DNA of 64,000 bases from Mytilus trossulus (taxonomy: Eukaryota; Mollusca; Bivalvia; Mytilida; Mytilidae). A program made the position numbers and the translations under genes. The first letter of the stretch is position 1. Every line of letters starts with the position of its first letter. The notes below the pieces were generated by a model. It did not search any database. It had not been told where the DNA came from and saw nothing but the letters and a program-made list of their open reading frames with translations. The stretch covers positions 36,898,171-36,962,170 of the forward strand of contig NC_086383.1 of the NCBI RefSeq assembly GCF_036588685.1, given 5' to 3'. Positions 1-12,137 of the stretch are shown here, piece after piece.

Positions 1-697
1 TGTAAATGGTAGTACGCAAAGCTTAAGACATCAAACGAATAGATAACTACTTGTACATTCCAGAGTTGGTACAGGCATTTTCATATGTAGAATTTAGAAC
101 CTTTTTTTGTAGATAGCTTTACACTCCCACTTGTATGACAAATCAAATTCTATTATATCAACAAAGATGTGGGATCAAAACAAACAGACACATATATACT
201 TTAATTAAAGCAACGCCCATTTGAAACAATTGGTAGGATGAAGGTTCTTAGAATAAGTACGTCTGTTTGCCAATAACAAAATGCTGATGAATAATGTGTG
301 CATTAAACTACAGGTTATAGATTTTTACAAAAGTAAATCTATAAACGCCAAAATATTAGCGAGTCTAGCAAAAATTGAAAAATCAAAATTACGTTCGAAA
401 AAAAACCCTGTAGACCCCAAAAACATATCCTGTTATGGAACAGACTAGCGAACGGATACATAGAAAAAAAAACATAAGCCCCTCTTGTTTTATCGCAGGC
501 GGTGATAAAAACTATTTTTTTTCAAAAGCGCTTCTATAAGATAGCAAATGTTGAGGTTAAAGAAGTTTTTTATTTAATTGTTGATAAATTGTGACAGTAC
601 CTTGTATGAAACAAAAAAACAATTATATGTCCGCAACAGTAAACATTTCCTGTTCTCATTTTCACATTGTTTGACTCGGATCGACGGAGAGCTTAAC

Positions 698-722
698 ATA
701 TATATATATATATATATATATA
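698..722. repeat. (AT)n dinucleotide microsatellite
   Basis: About twelve uninterrupted AT dinucleotides. The surrounding stretch (1-900) is AT-rich and holds no recognisable gene. Confidence 0.9.
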
Positions 723-904
723 GCATAGACACCAAGCAATTGACCTAGACTTTAGATGCACTTTTGTAATGTATGTCGTTTGGTTTCTCTCTTGTTGAAA
801 CGGACCTATATATAAAAAAGTATAATCACAAAAATACTGAACTCCGAGGAAAATAAAATCGGTAAGTCTCTAATCACATGGCAAAATCAAATAAAACACA
901 TCAA

Positions 905-1115
905 AAACGCAAGGTCAACAGTGTGGAATGAGTGTCGATTAAACAACTCTCCAGACATGTCACAATTGTCTTAAAAGTAAAACATTATAGATCAAAGTAC
1001 GGTCTTCAACCCGGAGCCGTGGCTCATAACGAACAGAAGCTATAAAAAGGCTCTCAAAATGACTAATGTTAAAGCATTCAAACGGGAAAACCAACGGAAT
1101 AATCTTTTTTAAACG
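905..1115 (+). repeat. Dispersed repeat family A, copy 1 (diverged)
   Basis: The stretch matches other copies in this window through the ordered blocks ACAACTCTCCA, GTCACAATTG, TCAAAGTACGGTCTTCAAC and CGAACAG. It is closest to the copies near 10.0 kb and 58.7 kb, which share the CGGTCTTCAAC variant. No coding capacity is visible. The family is probably a SINE or a miniature DNA element; its ends are not sharply defined here. Confidence 0.7.
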
Positions 1116-1617
1116 TAATCGATTGTTAGTGTACCAATCAAGTAATCCGGCTCAGACGAACAACACGAACACATCTGTAAAAGTTACAGTTCACTTTCAA
1201 ATACTTGGTACATGCAATAAACCCACTTGTAAATGGTGGATTGAACCTGGTTTGATAGCTACTTAAACCTCTCACTTGTATGACAGTCGCATCAAATGTC
1301 ATTATATTGAAAACCATGCGTGACCAAAACAAACATAAATTATATAATACTAGTAAATGAAAATGTCAAAAATACAGCAGTCAACATTGTGTTAAATCTT
1401 ATTCACTACAAACCAAAAAAATATGTAACAAAGAGGCACACATTGGCATATATACCAAGCATATTAGCAAAAAAATAAAGACAAGAATACACAAACTTAC
1501 CATAGTACAATAACACAATGACGGGATGTATAAGTACAGAGCTACGTCATTTATGTAACAAAGTATTATAAAAAGGCATAGTCAATATTATAGAGATTGT
1601 TTTCTCTGGATACATGG

Positions 1618-1830
1618 ATGCTGCTTGCAGAACGTTCTGATTGTTAGCATTATAACGCTCACAGTAATTTATAATATGGTTCGAAAAAAACTTTGCCATC
1701 TAAAAAGATTCCGATTGTTTACATGTACTGGCGGTTATTATATTGACCTACATTTTGTAATTCTTCTTTTTTTAAATGACTCATTTATAAATCCACTTGT
1801 ATTTAATCTATGCATAAATATTAAATAATA
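1618..1830 (+). pseudogene. GPCR remnant (helix 5 end, possible helix 7 trace)
   Basis: A 67-codon open stretch starts with a segment very close to the end of helix 5 and start of intracellular loop 3 in the intact receptor at 2967-4427. Both carry SIITLTV and then KKLCHLKRFR. After that the similarity stops. About 25 codons later there is INPLVF, which could be a worn NPLIY from helix 7, but the match is short and may be chance. The membrane core upstream of helix 5 is absent, so this is a truncated duplicate, not a gene. It lies on the same strand as the other receptors and about 1.1 kb upstream of the first intact one. It is probably the leftmost relic of the tandem cluster. Confidence 0.7.
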
Positions 1831-2940
1831 TTTATCAATCCGTCAACACGATAGAACCTTCATTTTGATTTTTGATGGCAGTCATCTTGAAAAAGGTCAA
1901 TTTGAATTTAAAGTTGGGTTCATAGCTATTATTGTTTAAATATCAAGTACTACATGCAAAATTTAACAGTATTATGAGATAACTGTACATTTTAATATCC
2001 ACAGTTAAGAAAATGTGGCATATGAGTGTAATGAATCATTACAAATTTGAGTTCATAAGTTGTAATACCATATTGGTTTATCCATATTAGTCTTATAGTG
2101 TTAAATTTGTACTATTAAAAAACAATTGTACAGAACCTATCTTTGTTTCAAATAAAACAAATACTTGGCATGAGTATAGTTTTATCCTGTCGTGTACTAT
2201 AGACTAAATTTCACAGACCATTTGATCGCATATAAGAAAATAATCACCACTGGAAGAAAACCAACCATATTATCATCTCTCTTCACAGGCTTTAGTAACC
2301 ATGATACCTCAAGTTTTCAAAATATTCTAGAGAAACACCAAATTAAAAAGGATTGGTGATTTCAAACACCCAAGATATATGTTTAGGACTAAGAAACTTT
2401 GTATTGCCATGAAATGAAGAATTATTTTCCTTCAATTGTCAAATTCAATGGAATACTAATTATCGACTTTTTTCGTATGCCACCGGTATAGACGTACTAT
2501 GATTTGGTGGTATTTCGCCATAATAAAACATGATTGAAAGTTAAGATTAAAACGGAAGACATTTGATACTGAAGTAATTGACCTGTTTTCCCATTAAACT
2601 ACGCATCTTCCTTCTCTATCAGCAGGCGTGTACTTCCTTTATTTTGACCACTTGTCAATCTAAGTACTCATTTAAAGTGGACTTGTGCATTATTTGAAGC
2701 ACGTAGAATAAATTTGAAATATATATTTAAAGATTCATGATGTATGAGCGATATTTATAATAAAGAATATGTGAAATGATGAAGATTATAAGAAATCGTC
2801 TTATAATTGCGATTTGGATTTTAGATATAGTTCACTATCTAATTTGTATGGATTTACTATCGTTGACTAGTTTTAATATTATATAGTGTTAAACAATAGA
2901 GCCGTCAATGGCGAAATCAACATAAATCAACATCGTAAAC
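1831..2940. other. Intergenic, no feature recognised
   Basis: AT-rich DNA with no coding, RNA or repeat signal that I can support. It should contain the 5' UTR exon, UTR intron and promoter of the downstream receptor, but I cannot place them. Confidence 0.5.
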
Positions 2941-2966
2941 CTTCTACAATTTAAAATTCAGTGAGG

Positions 2967-4427
2967 ATGGATAATTCTACAGGGCTAAATGTTACTGCTA
3001 ACGATCTTGATATGGCGAACGATGAAATGGCTGTTATTTTACAACCAGTAATAGCAATTGTCTGTATTTATATGGTTGTAGGTGTATTAGGAAATCCTTT
3101 AGTTATATATTATTATGGATTCTCTGTTAAACCGTCTCCATCCTACAATTTCATCGTCCTCGTAGCAGTGTTTGATCTTATAATATGTTGTATTTGCATA
3201 CCATTGGAAATTGTAGATATGATGTTCAGTTATAAATTTCCAAGTGCAATTGGATGTAAAATTTTCCGATTCGTAAACTACTTTTCTAGTGTTGGTACTG
3301 GTTTGGTGCTAATTGCGATAGCTGTTGATAGATATCGTAAGGTTTGTCAGCCATTTAAAACGCAAATTACTATGAAAATGGCAAAAATAGTCATACTTCT
3401 TGTGTGTTTTGCCTCGGTTTGTATCTCTTGGCCGGGTTTTGTATTTTACGACATACATGCCGTAAACATTTCGTCTTTTCCCGGATTAATTGGATATGAT
3501 TGCACTACAATACGAGAAAAGCAATACAAATTGTATATATTAATTTTCAATGGGGTATGTTTTCTCATTTTCCTTGTTAGTATTATAACGCTCACAGTAC
3601 TTTATATTCTTGTTGGAAAGAAACTTTGCCATCTGAAAAGATTTCGATTTTCGACTACAACTCAGAAATCATCTAAGAATATCGAAACCCCGCCGACTAG
3701 TTCAAGTGAGATACATAGCCATAGTGGAAGGTTTAAACATGACATTAAACCAACTCAAAAACCTATACAACTATTGCAGATAATCAAGACTAAAGATGCA
3801 AACTATAATGCTTCGGTATATAGTCAAGGAAAACGACAAACACATGTGTCTTCTCCTGAAAGGACTCTGAATTCAAACAACATAACGCCATTATTAACGG
3901 GAAAAGACAATACTATCCTCTCAACTTTGAATAGCACAAGTACAAAAGTAGAAAATTCGCCTACTAATTTACAGCCTAAAACACTGAACATTATGTCTGA
4001 TTTCACGGATTCTGACTCTGACACCAGAAATTCAAAATATGAGTCTAGAAATATCAGACAGAGAAGCCTGGTACAAAGGAAAAAGAAAGTTCGAGATCAG
4101 TATATACATTTAAAGAAATACACGTTATTAATGTTTTCAGTCAGTTTGGCATTCATTTTGAGTTTTCTCCCTTACCTTGCCTTGATGACTTGGCGTACAC
4201 TTGTGCCACAACATGAAGGAAACCTGATGACAAAAGACCAACTTGTTGCATATAACATATTTCTACGATCCTGGATTATTAGTAGTGTGGTGAATCCTTT
4301 GATATACGGATTTTTCAATGCTGATTTCAGTTCATTTGTCTTTGGTGGTTTGCAAAGATGTATTTTTTGCGGAAATAAGCAAAAATACGAAACTAATTCA
4401 AAACAAGAATCGTCACGTACAACTTGA
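2967..4427 (+). CDS. Class A (rhodopsin-like) GPCR, cluster copy 1
   Basis: This is a plasma-membrane receptor of 486 residues that should signal through heterotrimeric G proteins; its ligand is unknown. I start it at the first ATG (2967), because the in-frame GTG six bases earlier is not a credible animal start. The short N-terminus has two N-glycosylation sequons (NST, NVT). Seven hydrophobic helices are visible. Helix 1 carries GN, helix 2 has FDL, helix 3 starts with a disulfide Cys and ends in DRYRK, and helix 4 has a Trp. The second extracellular loop has YDC, helix 6 reads SFLPY and helix 7 has NPLIY. The third intracellular loop is very long (about 165 residues) and holds SDFTDSDSDTR followed by a basic stretch. 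A polypyrimidine-poor AG at 2960-2961 could be the acceptor of a 5' UTR intron, and AATAAA lies at 4532. The nearest relative here is the copy at 7170. Confidence 0.93.
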   Translation: MDNSTGLNVTANDLDMANDEMAVILQPVIAIVCIYMVVGVLGNPLVIYYYGFSVKPSPSYNFIVLVAVFDLIICCICIPLEIVDMMFSYKFPSAIGCKIFRFVNYFSSVGTGLVLIAIAVDRYRKVCQPFKTQITMKMAKIVILLVCFASVCISWPGFVFYDIHAVNISSFPGLIGYDCTTIREKQYKLYILIFNGVCFLIFLVSIITLTVLYILVGKKLCHLKRFRFSTTTQKSSKNIETPPTSSSEIHSHSGRFKHDIKPTQKPIQLLQIIKTKDANYNASVYSQGKRQTHVSSPERTLNSNNITPLLTGKDNTILSTLNSTSTKVENSPTNLQPKTLNIMSDFTDSDSDTRNSKYESRNIRQRSLVQRKKKVRDQYIHLKKYTLLMFSVSLAFILSFLPYLALMTWRTLVPQHEGNLMTKDQLVAYNIFLRSWIISSVVNPLIYGFFNADFSSFVFGGLQRCIFCGNKQKYETNSKQESSRTT

Positions 4428-4429
4428 TT

Positions 4430-5280
4430 ATAAAAAAAAATTTAATATTAAAACTAATGCTTTTTTTTAATTCAGATTTGTTTTTATTTGTACACTTTGT
4501 TATATTTTTTATGGTTTTTTTCAAGATTTAAAATAAACTTGAGTTATATAAATATTTACCATTGTACCCTTTCAAGACTAGTACATTTGTAGTACACAAA
4601 ATTTCTATCATTACGATCTAAAACAGTCAACTAAATATATATATGCGCTTAGGGAAGGAGTAGGAAAAAACTGAACGTTTGATATTTGTCAAAATGCCGA
4701 TAGAATGCTAGATATAACAAGAGGTAAAAAGACTAGATCTAAAAGATCTAATCTATATTGTATTAGATTTAAACGTTGTCATCACAGAAGAGAAATATTT
4801 GATAACAAAATTTTGCAAAAAAATGATACAATATATTCCATACAAAAATGAGTTTTTTTAAGAAAAAAACCGAAACAATTCAGTAAAAATATAAAAAGAC
4901 TATGCAAAAAAATTGTATTAGATTTAAACATTGACATAACAGAAGAGGAATATGTTCATAGCAACATAACAAAAGAGACATGCTATTTATTAATAATATT
5001 ATCTCTTAAAGCAGTTAACTTGACTGAATTCATTAAAAAAGTATTTGCAATATAGAATAGTGCCATTAGATCAATTGAAACTCACTTGGAGATATAATGT
5101 TTCATTCTCGTTGCAGTGATAAATTCTATATATTTATTAAATCACTGTTCTATACTACTAGATCATCTTATACATAAGAGCAATGCTACATTTTAATACA
5201 ATACTAACGTACACATTTTCAATCTTATCTTTTGTAAGAGGGTCTGGAAGGAGAGTCTTCCAATTATATATTCTTTAATC
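4430..5280. other. Intergenic, no feature recognised
   Basis: The 3' flank of receptor copy 1. It contains AATAAA at 4532-4537, probably the polyadenylation signal, followed by AT-rich DNA without a recognisable gene. Confidence 0.5.
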
Positions 5281-5560
5281 TTTTAACCTATTTATTTTTA
5301 TTTATTTTTTTGTGTGGCCATGCCACATGTGGAGCAGAATTTGACTACCCTTCTGGGGCACCTGAGATCATCCCCAGATTTTGGTGGGGTTTGTGTTGCT
5401 CAGTCTTTAGTTTTCTATGTTTTGTCATGTGTACAGTTGTTTGTCTGTTTGTCTTTTCTAATTTGTAGCCATGGCGTTGTCAGTTTATTTTAGACTGTCC
5501 CTCTGGTACCTTCCGTCCCTCTTTAATTATCAACTCTTCATTATCTCCTTCATTCTTCAA
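5281..5560 (+). repeat. Dispersed repeat containing TGTGTTGCTCAGTC
   Basis: The block includes TTTGTGTTGCTCAGTCTTTA and GCCATGGCGTTGTCAGTTT. I recall it as a frequent interspersed sequence in mussel genomes, but could not check. A weaker relative with GTGTGTTGCTCAAAG lies at 9535-9660. It has no intact reading frame and its class is unknown. Confidence 0.55.
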
Positions 5561-5904
5561 CTTTAAGCTGTTTGCCTTGTGTTTTCACTTTTCTCTAAAT
5601 TTGTTTTGCCAGTCATTCTGCAAATTTTGTTCTCTATTTTCTAATCTGTAAAACCCATTCAAACTCTTATGTAAATTGCACTGCTTTCGTGTATTCTTCA
5701 TAATTTCATTATAACTACAATGTTATTTAATGTAATTTCATCCTGTATGTTGGAATGTCATATCCACTTATTCATTTACAAGACGTATGTATAATCATGT
5801 TTGATATTGTTCTTATTAAACTTAATGGTATTGAATGCAATTTAATCTGATAAAGTCTACAAGAATTTTCTAGCTGATCAGGCATAAAAGACTAATTGTG
5901 CTTC

Positions 5905-6115
5905 TTTTATCATCTGTTGGTTTTGTCGTCCGTCGTCGACTGTTATATTTTACCAAAATCTTCTCTGAAACTACTTCACCGATTTAACCAAACTTGACCA
6001 CGATCAGAATTGAGATGCCTAGTTAAAACATGTGACCTGTTACATCGCCTGCCAATCAAGATAGCCAACATGTTTAAATTGAACTTAGGGGTAAAATGCA
6101 AATTTGCACATTAAA
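5905..6115 (+). repeat. Diverged bivalve interspersed repeat
   Basis: The stretch carries GTCCGTCGTCGACTG, then CTGAAACTACTTCACCGATT and AACCAAACTTGACCACGATC, and ends near GGGGTAAAATGCAAATTTG. I recall this order from a repeat common in bivalve genomes. It is noncoding and eroded. Confidence 0.5.
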
Positions 6116-7169
6116 TAGAAAAAATGCTATAAATCAATTCCGAACAAATTATATTTTTCGCATTACAGTGTATCAAAAATGCGTCTTCCTTTATTTATTT
6201 AGAGTTTGCTTTTTGGAGGCAATCTTCACGTTCTGTCATCAATAGTCACGTGCCAGCGTAGGCAGTATATGCCATGTCATCATCTTATTATTATTAAGTG
6301 CATTGAGAATGCGTTCAGGTGCCGCATTCTTTGAATTGATAGGGTTTATTATTGTTTTATAGTAAGTCTCTGATTTCAGATTGGTTCTCTTTCCTTAATT
6401 TGTATGGCTGTGAAAAATTTACATGAATAACTCAGAAGCATATAAGGGAGATAACTAACCAATTTATGATGTATAGCAGTTGTTTTATTTATTTGCAACT
6501 TCTATAGCTAAAGATACTTATTTACGGCACCCGGAAGACTGTACGTTAAAATATCTTTTACGTTTTTCTTTTTTCCTGCATCTTGATCTTGATATTTGAC
6601 AAGTGCAAAAGACCTAATGAAAACCAGAAGATGTCAATAAACCTAGACAGAGATCCCTCTCGAATATTACGATCATCTTACCCTAATTAACATCTTGTAT
6701 TTCCGACACGCAAAAGTAACCACTTCCTGAATGTATATTGAATTTTGTACATTAACTATGTCCTTGGCGACATTTGCATAGTATAAACAATTACAATATC
6801 AACGAAATAAACAAATGTTGATATAACTTAGGATGCATAACCGACGTGTTCAAAGACAGCAATGATATGTCATTTTCAAAGATAGGATTTGGTGATTTCG
6901 ATGGTTGCATACATACCTACAGTGTATACAGAAATGTGTACGTAAAATCGACTTGTGAAAGTCGTAAACATCACTCAGGAAATGGGATTATCATATTTCA
7001 TAAGTAGAAAAAAAGAACAACTTCTCAATCCTATATCAAACTGTGCATTTAAACATAAATGTTCAGTGAAGACAATATTTAGTCATAGAAAACAGTTTTT
7101 TTAAGTTTTCTGTGGATAATACAAAATAAAGAGGAAATGTAAATTTAATGGATTGTACAGCAGGTTACC

Positions 7170-8608
7170 ATGAATAACAGCACGATGTTTATGTCTTATC
7201 ATCTTGACCAGATAAACGATGAGATGGCTATGAATGTTCTTCCGGTCATTTTATTAATTTGCATTTATATGTTCGTTGGACTATTTGGAAATCTTCTTGT
7301 AGCGTACTATTATGGATGCTTCGTTAATCCTTCACCGTCATATTATTTTATTGTTGCCATGGCGATTTATGATATTATTTTATGCTGTGTATCAATGCCG
7401 TTAGAAATTGTGGATCTAAGATTTAGTTATAACTTTCCAAGTGTAATAGCATGCAAAATTCTCCGGTTTGTGAACTACTTTTCTAGTACTGCGTCTGGAA
7501 TAGTCTTAATTGCAGTAGCGGTCGACAGATATCGGAAAGTATGTCAGCCATTTAAAACTCAAATTACCATGACAACGGCGAAGATTATCATTGGAGTTTT
7601 ATGTTTTGCTTCTTTATGTATTGCATGGCCAGCACTCGTTATTTACGACATCAATGTCGTAAATATATCGTCTGCACCAGGTTTGAATGGATACGATTGC
7701 ACGACAATTCGAAATAAAGAATACAAAGTCTATATATCTATATATAACGGTGTTTGTTTCCTTATTTTCATTGGTTGTATAACAACTTTAATCGTTTTGT
7801 ATATTCTTATTGGAAAGAAATTATTTCATCTCAAAAAGTTCCGATTTTCGGCAACTGCTCGAAAATCGGCTAACGCCAACTACACACCGCCTACAAGTGA
7901 AAGTGAAATTGATGCAAACTTCAGAAGGTTTAAGCCAGTAGTTTATGCAAAACAACCAACGAGTACATTCATACCCCTTTTGCAAATTAAAGAAACAAAT
8001 AGTTTCAGCGATTTCACTGCACAGCAATCAAACAAGAAAATAAATGCTATAAATTCTACAAATATTAAAAGCAAAGTCCATGAAATATCACTAAGCAAGG
8101 AAATTGTTAATTCTTTGTATTATAAAAACGAAATGTCATCACAAGCTAATCAAGAACCAAAAGGTTTATATACATCTGATTTATCAGATTCCGACTCTGA
8201 CACGAGAGGTACGAAATTGAAGAAGAAAAGAAGCATATTGCATCGACGGAAGAAGATTCGTGAACAGTACATACATTTGAGGAAATACACGTTGTTAATT
8301 TGTCAGTTAGTATGGCATTCATACTGAGTTTCCTCCCCTATCTTGGATTAATGACATGGCGGACATTGGCGCTAAAATATGAAAGGGAAATCCTATCGAA
8401 AGTAGAACTAATTCTTTTCAATATATTCCTCCGCTCATGGATGTTGAGTAGCGTGGTGAATCCGCTCATTTATGGTTTCTTCAATGCTGACTTCAGTTCA
8501 TTTGTTTGTGTTCGACTGAAAAGAACACTTTGTTCGGCATGTGTAAAAGAACAGACAGATTTCGAAAATGAAACAAGAATAGAATCGTCGCATACACAAG
8601 AAATATGA
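7170..8608 (+). pseudogene. Class A GPCR, cluster copy 2, broken by one frameshift
   Basis: The copy is collinear with receptor copy 1 over its whole length. It has an ATG at 7170 with an N-glycosylation sequon (NNST) just after it, GN in helix 1, YDI in helix 2, DRYRK after helix 3, YDC in loop 2 and a long third loop with SDLSDSDSDTR. The frame is lost at about 8300, at the start of helix 6: one base is missing in ATTTGTCAG relative to copy 1. The rest (SFLPY, NPLIY, C-terminal tail) then runs on in the next frame to a TGA at 8608. No other stop or shift is present, so the break is young, or is a sequencing or assembly error. If real, the product ends after helix 5 plus 11 odd residues and cannot be a normal receptor. 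A splice acceptor ends at 7163 and AATAAA lies at 8757. Confidence 0.9.
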
Positions 8609-8761
8609 GTTAGTAAAGATAATATTTATATAAAACTTTCGTCAGATATTTATAGACTAGAACAGCAGTTATATTTGATTGATGTTTATAAATTTTATCC
8701 ATTTTTTACGGTCGCATTCATTTATTGGTTGGCCCTCAGTGAATATATTTGCCAGAAATAA

Positions 8762-9534
8762 ACACGGATAAGTCAATATTATGGAATTATATTCGACTGT
8801 AATGTGAAAGCTAGGTTTAGCTAGCTATAAAACCAGTGAAGTCCACCATTGTCTGCATTAGAAAATGCATCTGGCAAGTCAGGATTATGAAAATTGTTTT
8901 CGTTTCGGTTTATGTGTTTAAGAATTTAATTTTGCAATTTGATAGAGGGCTTTCGAATTTCCATGGATTCGGTATTTTTTTCTATTTTATTTTTTGATTT
9001 ATTCAATCACAATCCCGTCCTCTTTTTAACTTACATGTATAAGGGAGCTGGCTTCTCAGTTTCAAAGTAATTAACTTTTCAAATCATTAGCAAATACTGA
9101 TAGGGGATTAATAAAGGAATCAAAATAGCCAAAAAATATATAGGTCACCGTGCTTGTTTTCGAGCCATTGAAATATGGCGGGAAAATGTTCTCTCTTGAC
9201 TTTTCATAGCTTTATCATTGACGAGTTTCAAATCCACAAATTTAAAGCTTTTAAAAAGTAAAATTTCATAAGTCTTTAACAGACAGCTTATCATTATACG
9301 TGTGAAACAATTATCAAAAGAAAAATGGGGGTCACCGGGCAAATTTTGTTAAGGCATTTAAATGGATAAAAACAGAGGATTCCAAAAATCTGACCAAATT
9401 TCCAAAACACGACAAGGCAGCTTCCTTGAGGGTGAAGACGTCACGAAATGAAAGTGGTTATAAATCTTCCATAAAAATAAGAAATATGACGAGCATAAAA
9501 AATAGTGTTGGATCTGCCAACCTTTAGCAAAGCA
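8762..9534. other. Intergenic, no feature recognised
   Basis: AT-rich flank of receptor copy 2 with only short chance reading frames. Confidence 0.45.
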
Positions 9535-9660
9535 ACTGGGATCACCCCAACTTATGGTTAGGTGTGTGTTGCTCAAAGTTTATATTATATGTACTTTTTT
9601 GTCGAATTTGTCTGCATGTTTAACTTTCGTCGTCTTTTGTTGTTTACAAGGTGTAGATTT
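9535..9660 (+). repeat. Weak copy of the TGTGTTGCTC repeat
   Basis: It shares GGTGTGTGTTGCTC and then similarly ordered T-rich blocks with 5340-5480. The 93-codon frame across it (9562-9843) is low-complexity hydrophobic sequence and is not supported as a gene. Confidence 0.4.
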
Positions 9661-9994
9661 CTTTGTCTGCATAAGTCACCTTTGTATCTTCTGGCCCTTT
9701 TTACAATTGTCGTGATTTTCTTGATAATTCACTTGTGGATTAAACAAATGCAGAAAAACATTATGCTCTTAAATAAGAATGATATATATGTACCGGCATG
9801 TCGTTTAAAAATTACCAGAATATGTAATCAATGTAGGAAGTGAACAGTCAATTTTTAAATTAAAACTGTCCTAATTGTTTCCTTATAATTTGATATATGG
9901 ATTCATGTTTACATGAAGGATTATGTCATTGTGTTGATGCACCTAGTAAATGTAAGCTCATCATGTTCATAGTACTATAGTTTATGTACAATAA

Positions 9995-10190
9995 ATATAA
10001 CATGTGAAATGAGTGCCAATGAGACAACTCTCCATCCAAGTCACAATTTGCAAGTGTAAACAAGTATAGGTCAAAGTACGGTCTTCAACACGGCGACATG
10101 ACTCACATCGAACAGCTAAATAGTTCCCCAACAGGACTAGTGTAAAACCATTTATACAGGCAAATCAACGGCCTGATATATATGAAAAAC
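9995..10190 (+). repeat. Dispersed repeat family A, copy 2
   Basis: A clear copy with GTGAAATGAGTGCCAATGAG, ACAACTCTCCATCCAAGTCA, CAAAGTACGGTCTTCAACAC and ATCGAACAGC. It belongs to the CGGTCTTCAAC subgroup with copies at 0.9 and 58.7 kb. Confidence 0.8.
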
Positions 10191-11429
10191 GAGAAACGAG
10201 AAACATTTATAAACCACATCAACACAGAACAACTACTGACTATCAGATTCATCTTAGACTAGATCCTCTGGTTCATAAACATACATGTAGGAAAAATATT
10301 TACTACAGCTATCTCATTAGCAGGATTTACCCTCTACGCTTACTGAAGTGTGTTGAAAAAATCATATCAAGAAGCACATTTCTCTATATAAGGATATATC
10401 AACCTCAAGCTTCTAGCTTTCAGGTAATAAATAATCATACACAAACATATGTTTTGTTCGTTTATATATCTGACCTTTTTATTCAACTCATCTAAATGAA
10501 ACGGGAAGATTTTAGACACATGAGCGTGTTATATTCGAGGGAGGTAGCTAGGTCAGTAGTTATGAAACTCTGTACAATATATGCATAACTTTGATTGGAT
10601 GCTGGTCTTTAGACCATGTAATGTTCACTTACTCAAGATGTCTTTCCGTTTTTTCTAGTCGTTGCGTGGCTGTTTAACTTAAATAATGAATGGATATTTT
10701 GTATTGATATTTTTACTTTTTATCCGAGCATTGACCTCTGAAGTCTCAACGTTTCCACGTTCAAAGGGAGACAAATCTTGAATATTTTGAAAGACCGAAA
10801 CAGTTTATACTTCAACTTGACGTTTAGTTCTGATAACGTATATTATTCACAAAACTATTTGCGCGTTTGCCTTATTTTTCGTGGCGAAAAGAAGGGTATT
10901 GAAAAAAAACCGGCTCAAAGAATCTATGCTAAATTAAAAAAAAATCAAATGTGCAATAAAACAGTTTTATTCAAAAAGGTTTTAAACATTTTGTGAACTT
11001 GATGTACAATGCTAACCTTCAATCTACTTACATTTTGTACATGTACCACCTGATTTTATATCTGCTGATAATTTTCATTCTCCTTTGTTTATTTTTGATT
11101 GATTTTTTTCTTCCAAAAGCTTAGACTAGTACTTTAACATTGATTTCAAGACCCATTTTTTCAAATGATACACGAGTATTTTTACCTTGATTTTTTTTAG
11201 ATTGTGCACATTTTCAAAATGTGGACGAACAATAAGATCACAAGATTGGAAATAATTACGTTGATCAAACTTGCCAAACCTAATAAGGTAAATGTTTTTT
11301 TTCAAATCGCGTTAAGACGTATCAGAAATATGTTTCTTCGTGAACGACAGAAGCTTTGGAAACCTATGTATCTTATTATACATGTATAGATATGTCAACC
11401 TCAACATGCTCAAAGCACATGACTGTAGA
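10191..11429. other. Intergenic, no feature recognised
   Basis: AT-rich DNA. Short open frames at 10778-10996 and 11204-11389 lack any recognisable protein features or splice context. Confidence 0.45.
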
Positions 11430-11570
11430 GGCAGATTTAGGGGTGCAAGGGGGCCAGCCCCCCTCCTTTTTCTGGGAAAAAATTGATTGACTATATAGGA
11501 AATTACTAAAGCATGACTGGAGACTAGACCAAATCTTAGAAATTTCTGAAATACATGAGTATTTATATAA
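11430..11570 (+). repeat. GC-rich interspersed repeat (GGGGGCCAGCCCCCC)
   Basis: A local GC-rich block, GCAAGGGGGCCAGCCCCCCT, sits in AT-rich DNA and is followed by a CTATATAGG stretch. The layout resembles the blocks at 25455-25600 and 57955-58110, each of which opens or closes with a GC-rich end and an AGATTTAGGG or GGATCCG-like terminus. It is probably a short DNA-transposon derivative. Confidence 0.5.
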
Positions 11571-12137
11571 TGTTATGTAATATCATCAAATACAACTTAC
11601 ATTTCAATATTATGAGTGAACACGAATGCGGCCACTTTTATTTAAGACGGCAACCGTCTAAAATTCAACTAAAACAAAAAAGACTTCAGTAATTTAGCAT
11701 GACTTTAGGATGCTAGTACCTGACATATGTGCATTGTATTGTTAACACAGCCCATATTTATGTAGCAGACGCATTCTACTTTCCAGGATATAGCTAAAAG
11801 ATTACATTTTAACAATTTTGTAAAACTGCTTTATTTTGGTGCCAAAACGGGTTCTTACTGAACCTACTGCTTTCATGAAGGTTTGACAAAATTATTGATA
11901 TTAGAAATATCTTTTACCACATCTTGAACCTTCATGTTGACGCCTCCGATTAAATCTAGGTTCTCTATTTCTTGTTTTCGCGCCAAAAATATAGGCTCGG
12001 CTAAAATTCAAAGCACATAGCGAATCTCAGCTGATTATGAATTGCTTTTAACGAAAGGAAAGTTAAAAAGAATTCCCAGAAGATTCAAACTTTGACTTTC
12101 AAAAAAATAAACAAATATCTTATACGGCACCATTTGA

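Noticed and set aside
2961-2963. GTG as the start of receptor copy 1
   Set aside because: An ATG lies two codons downstream and the AG at 2960-2961 is a likely splice acceptor.
9562-9843. 93-codon hydrophobic frame
   Set aside because: It opens inside a diverged repeat, and its hydrophobicity follows from T-rich DNA.
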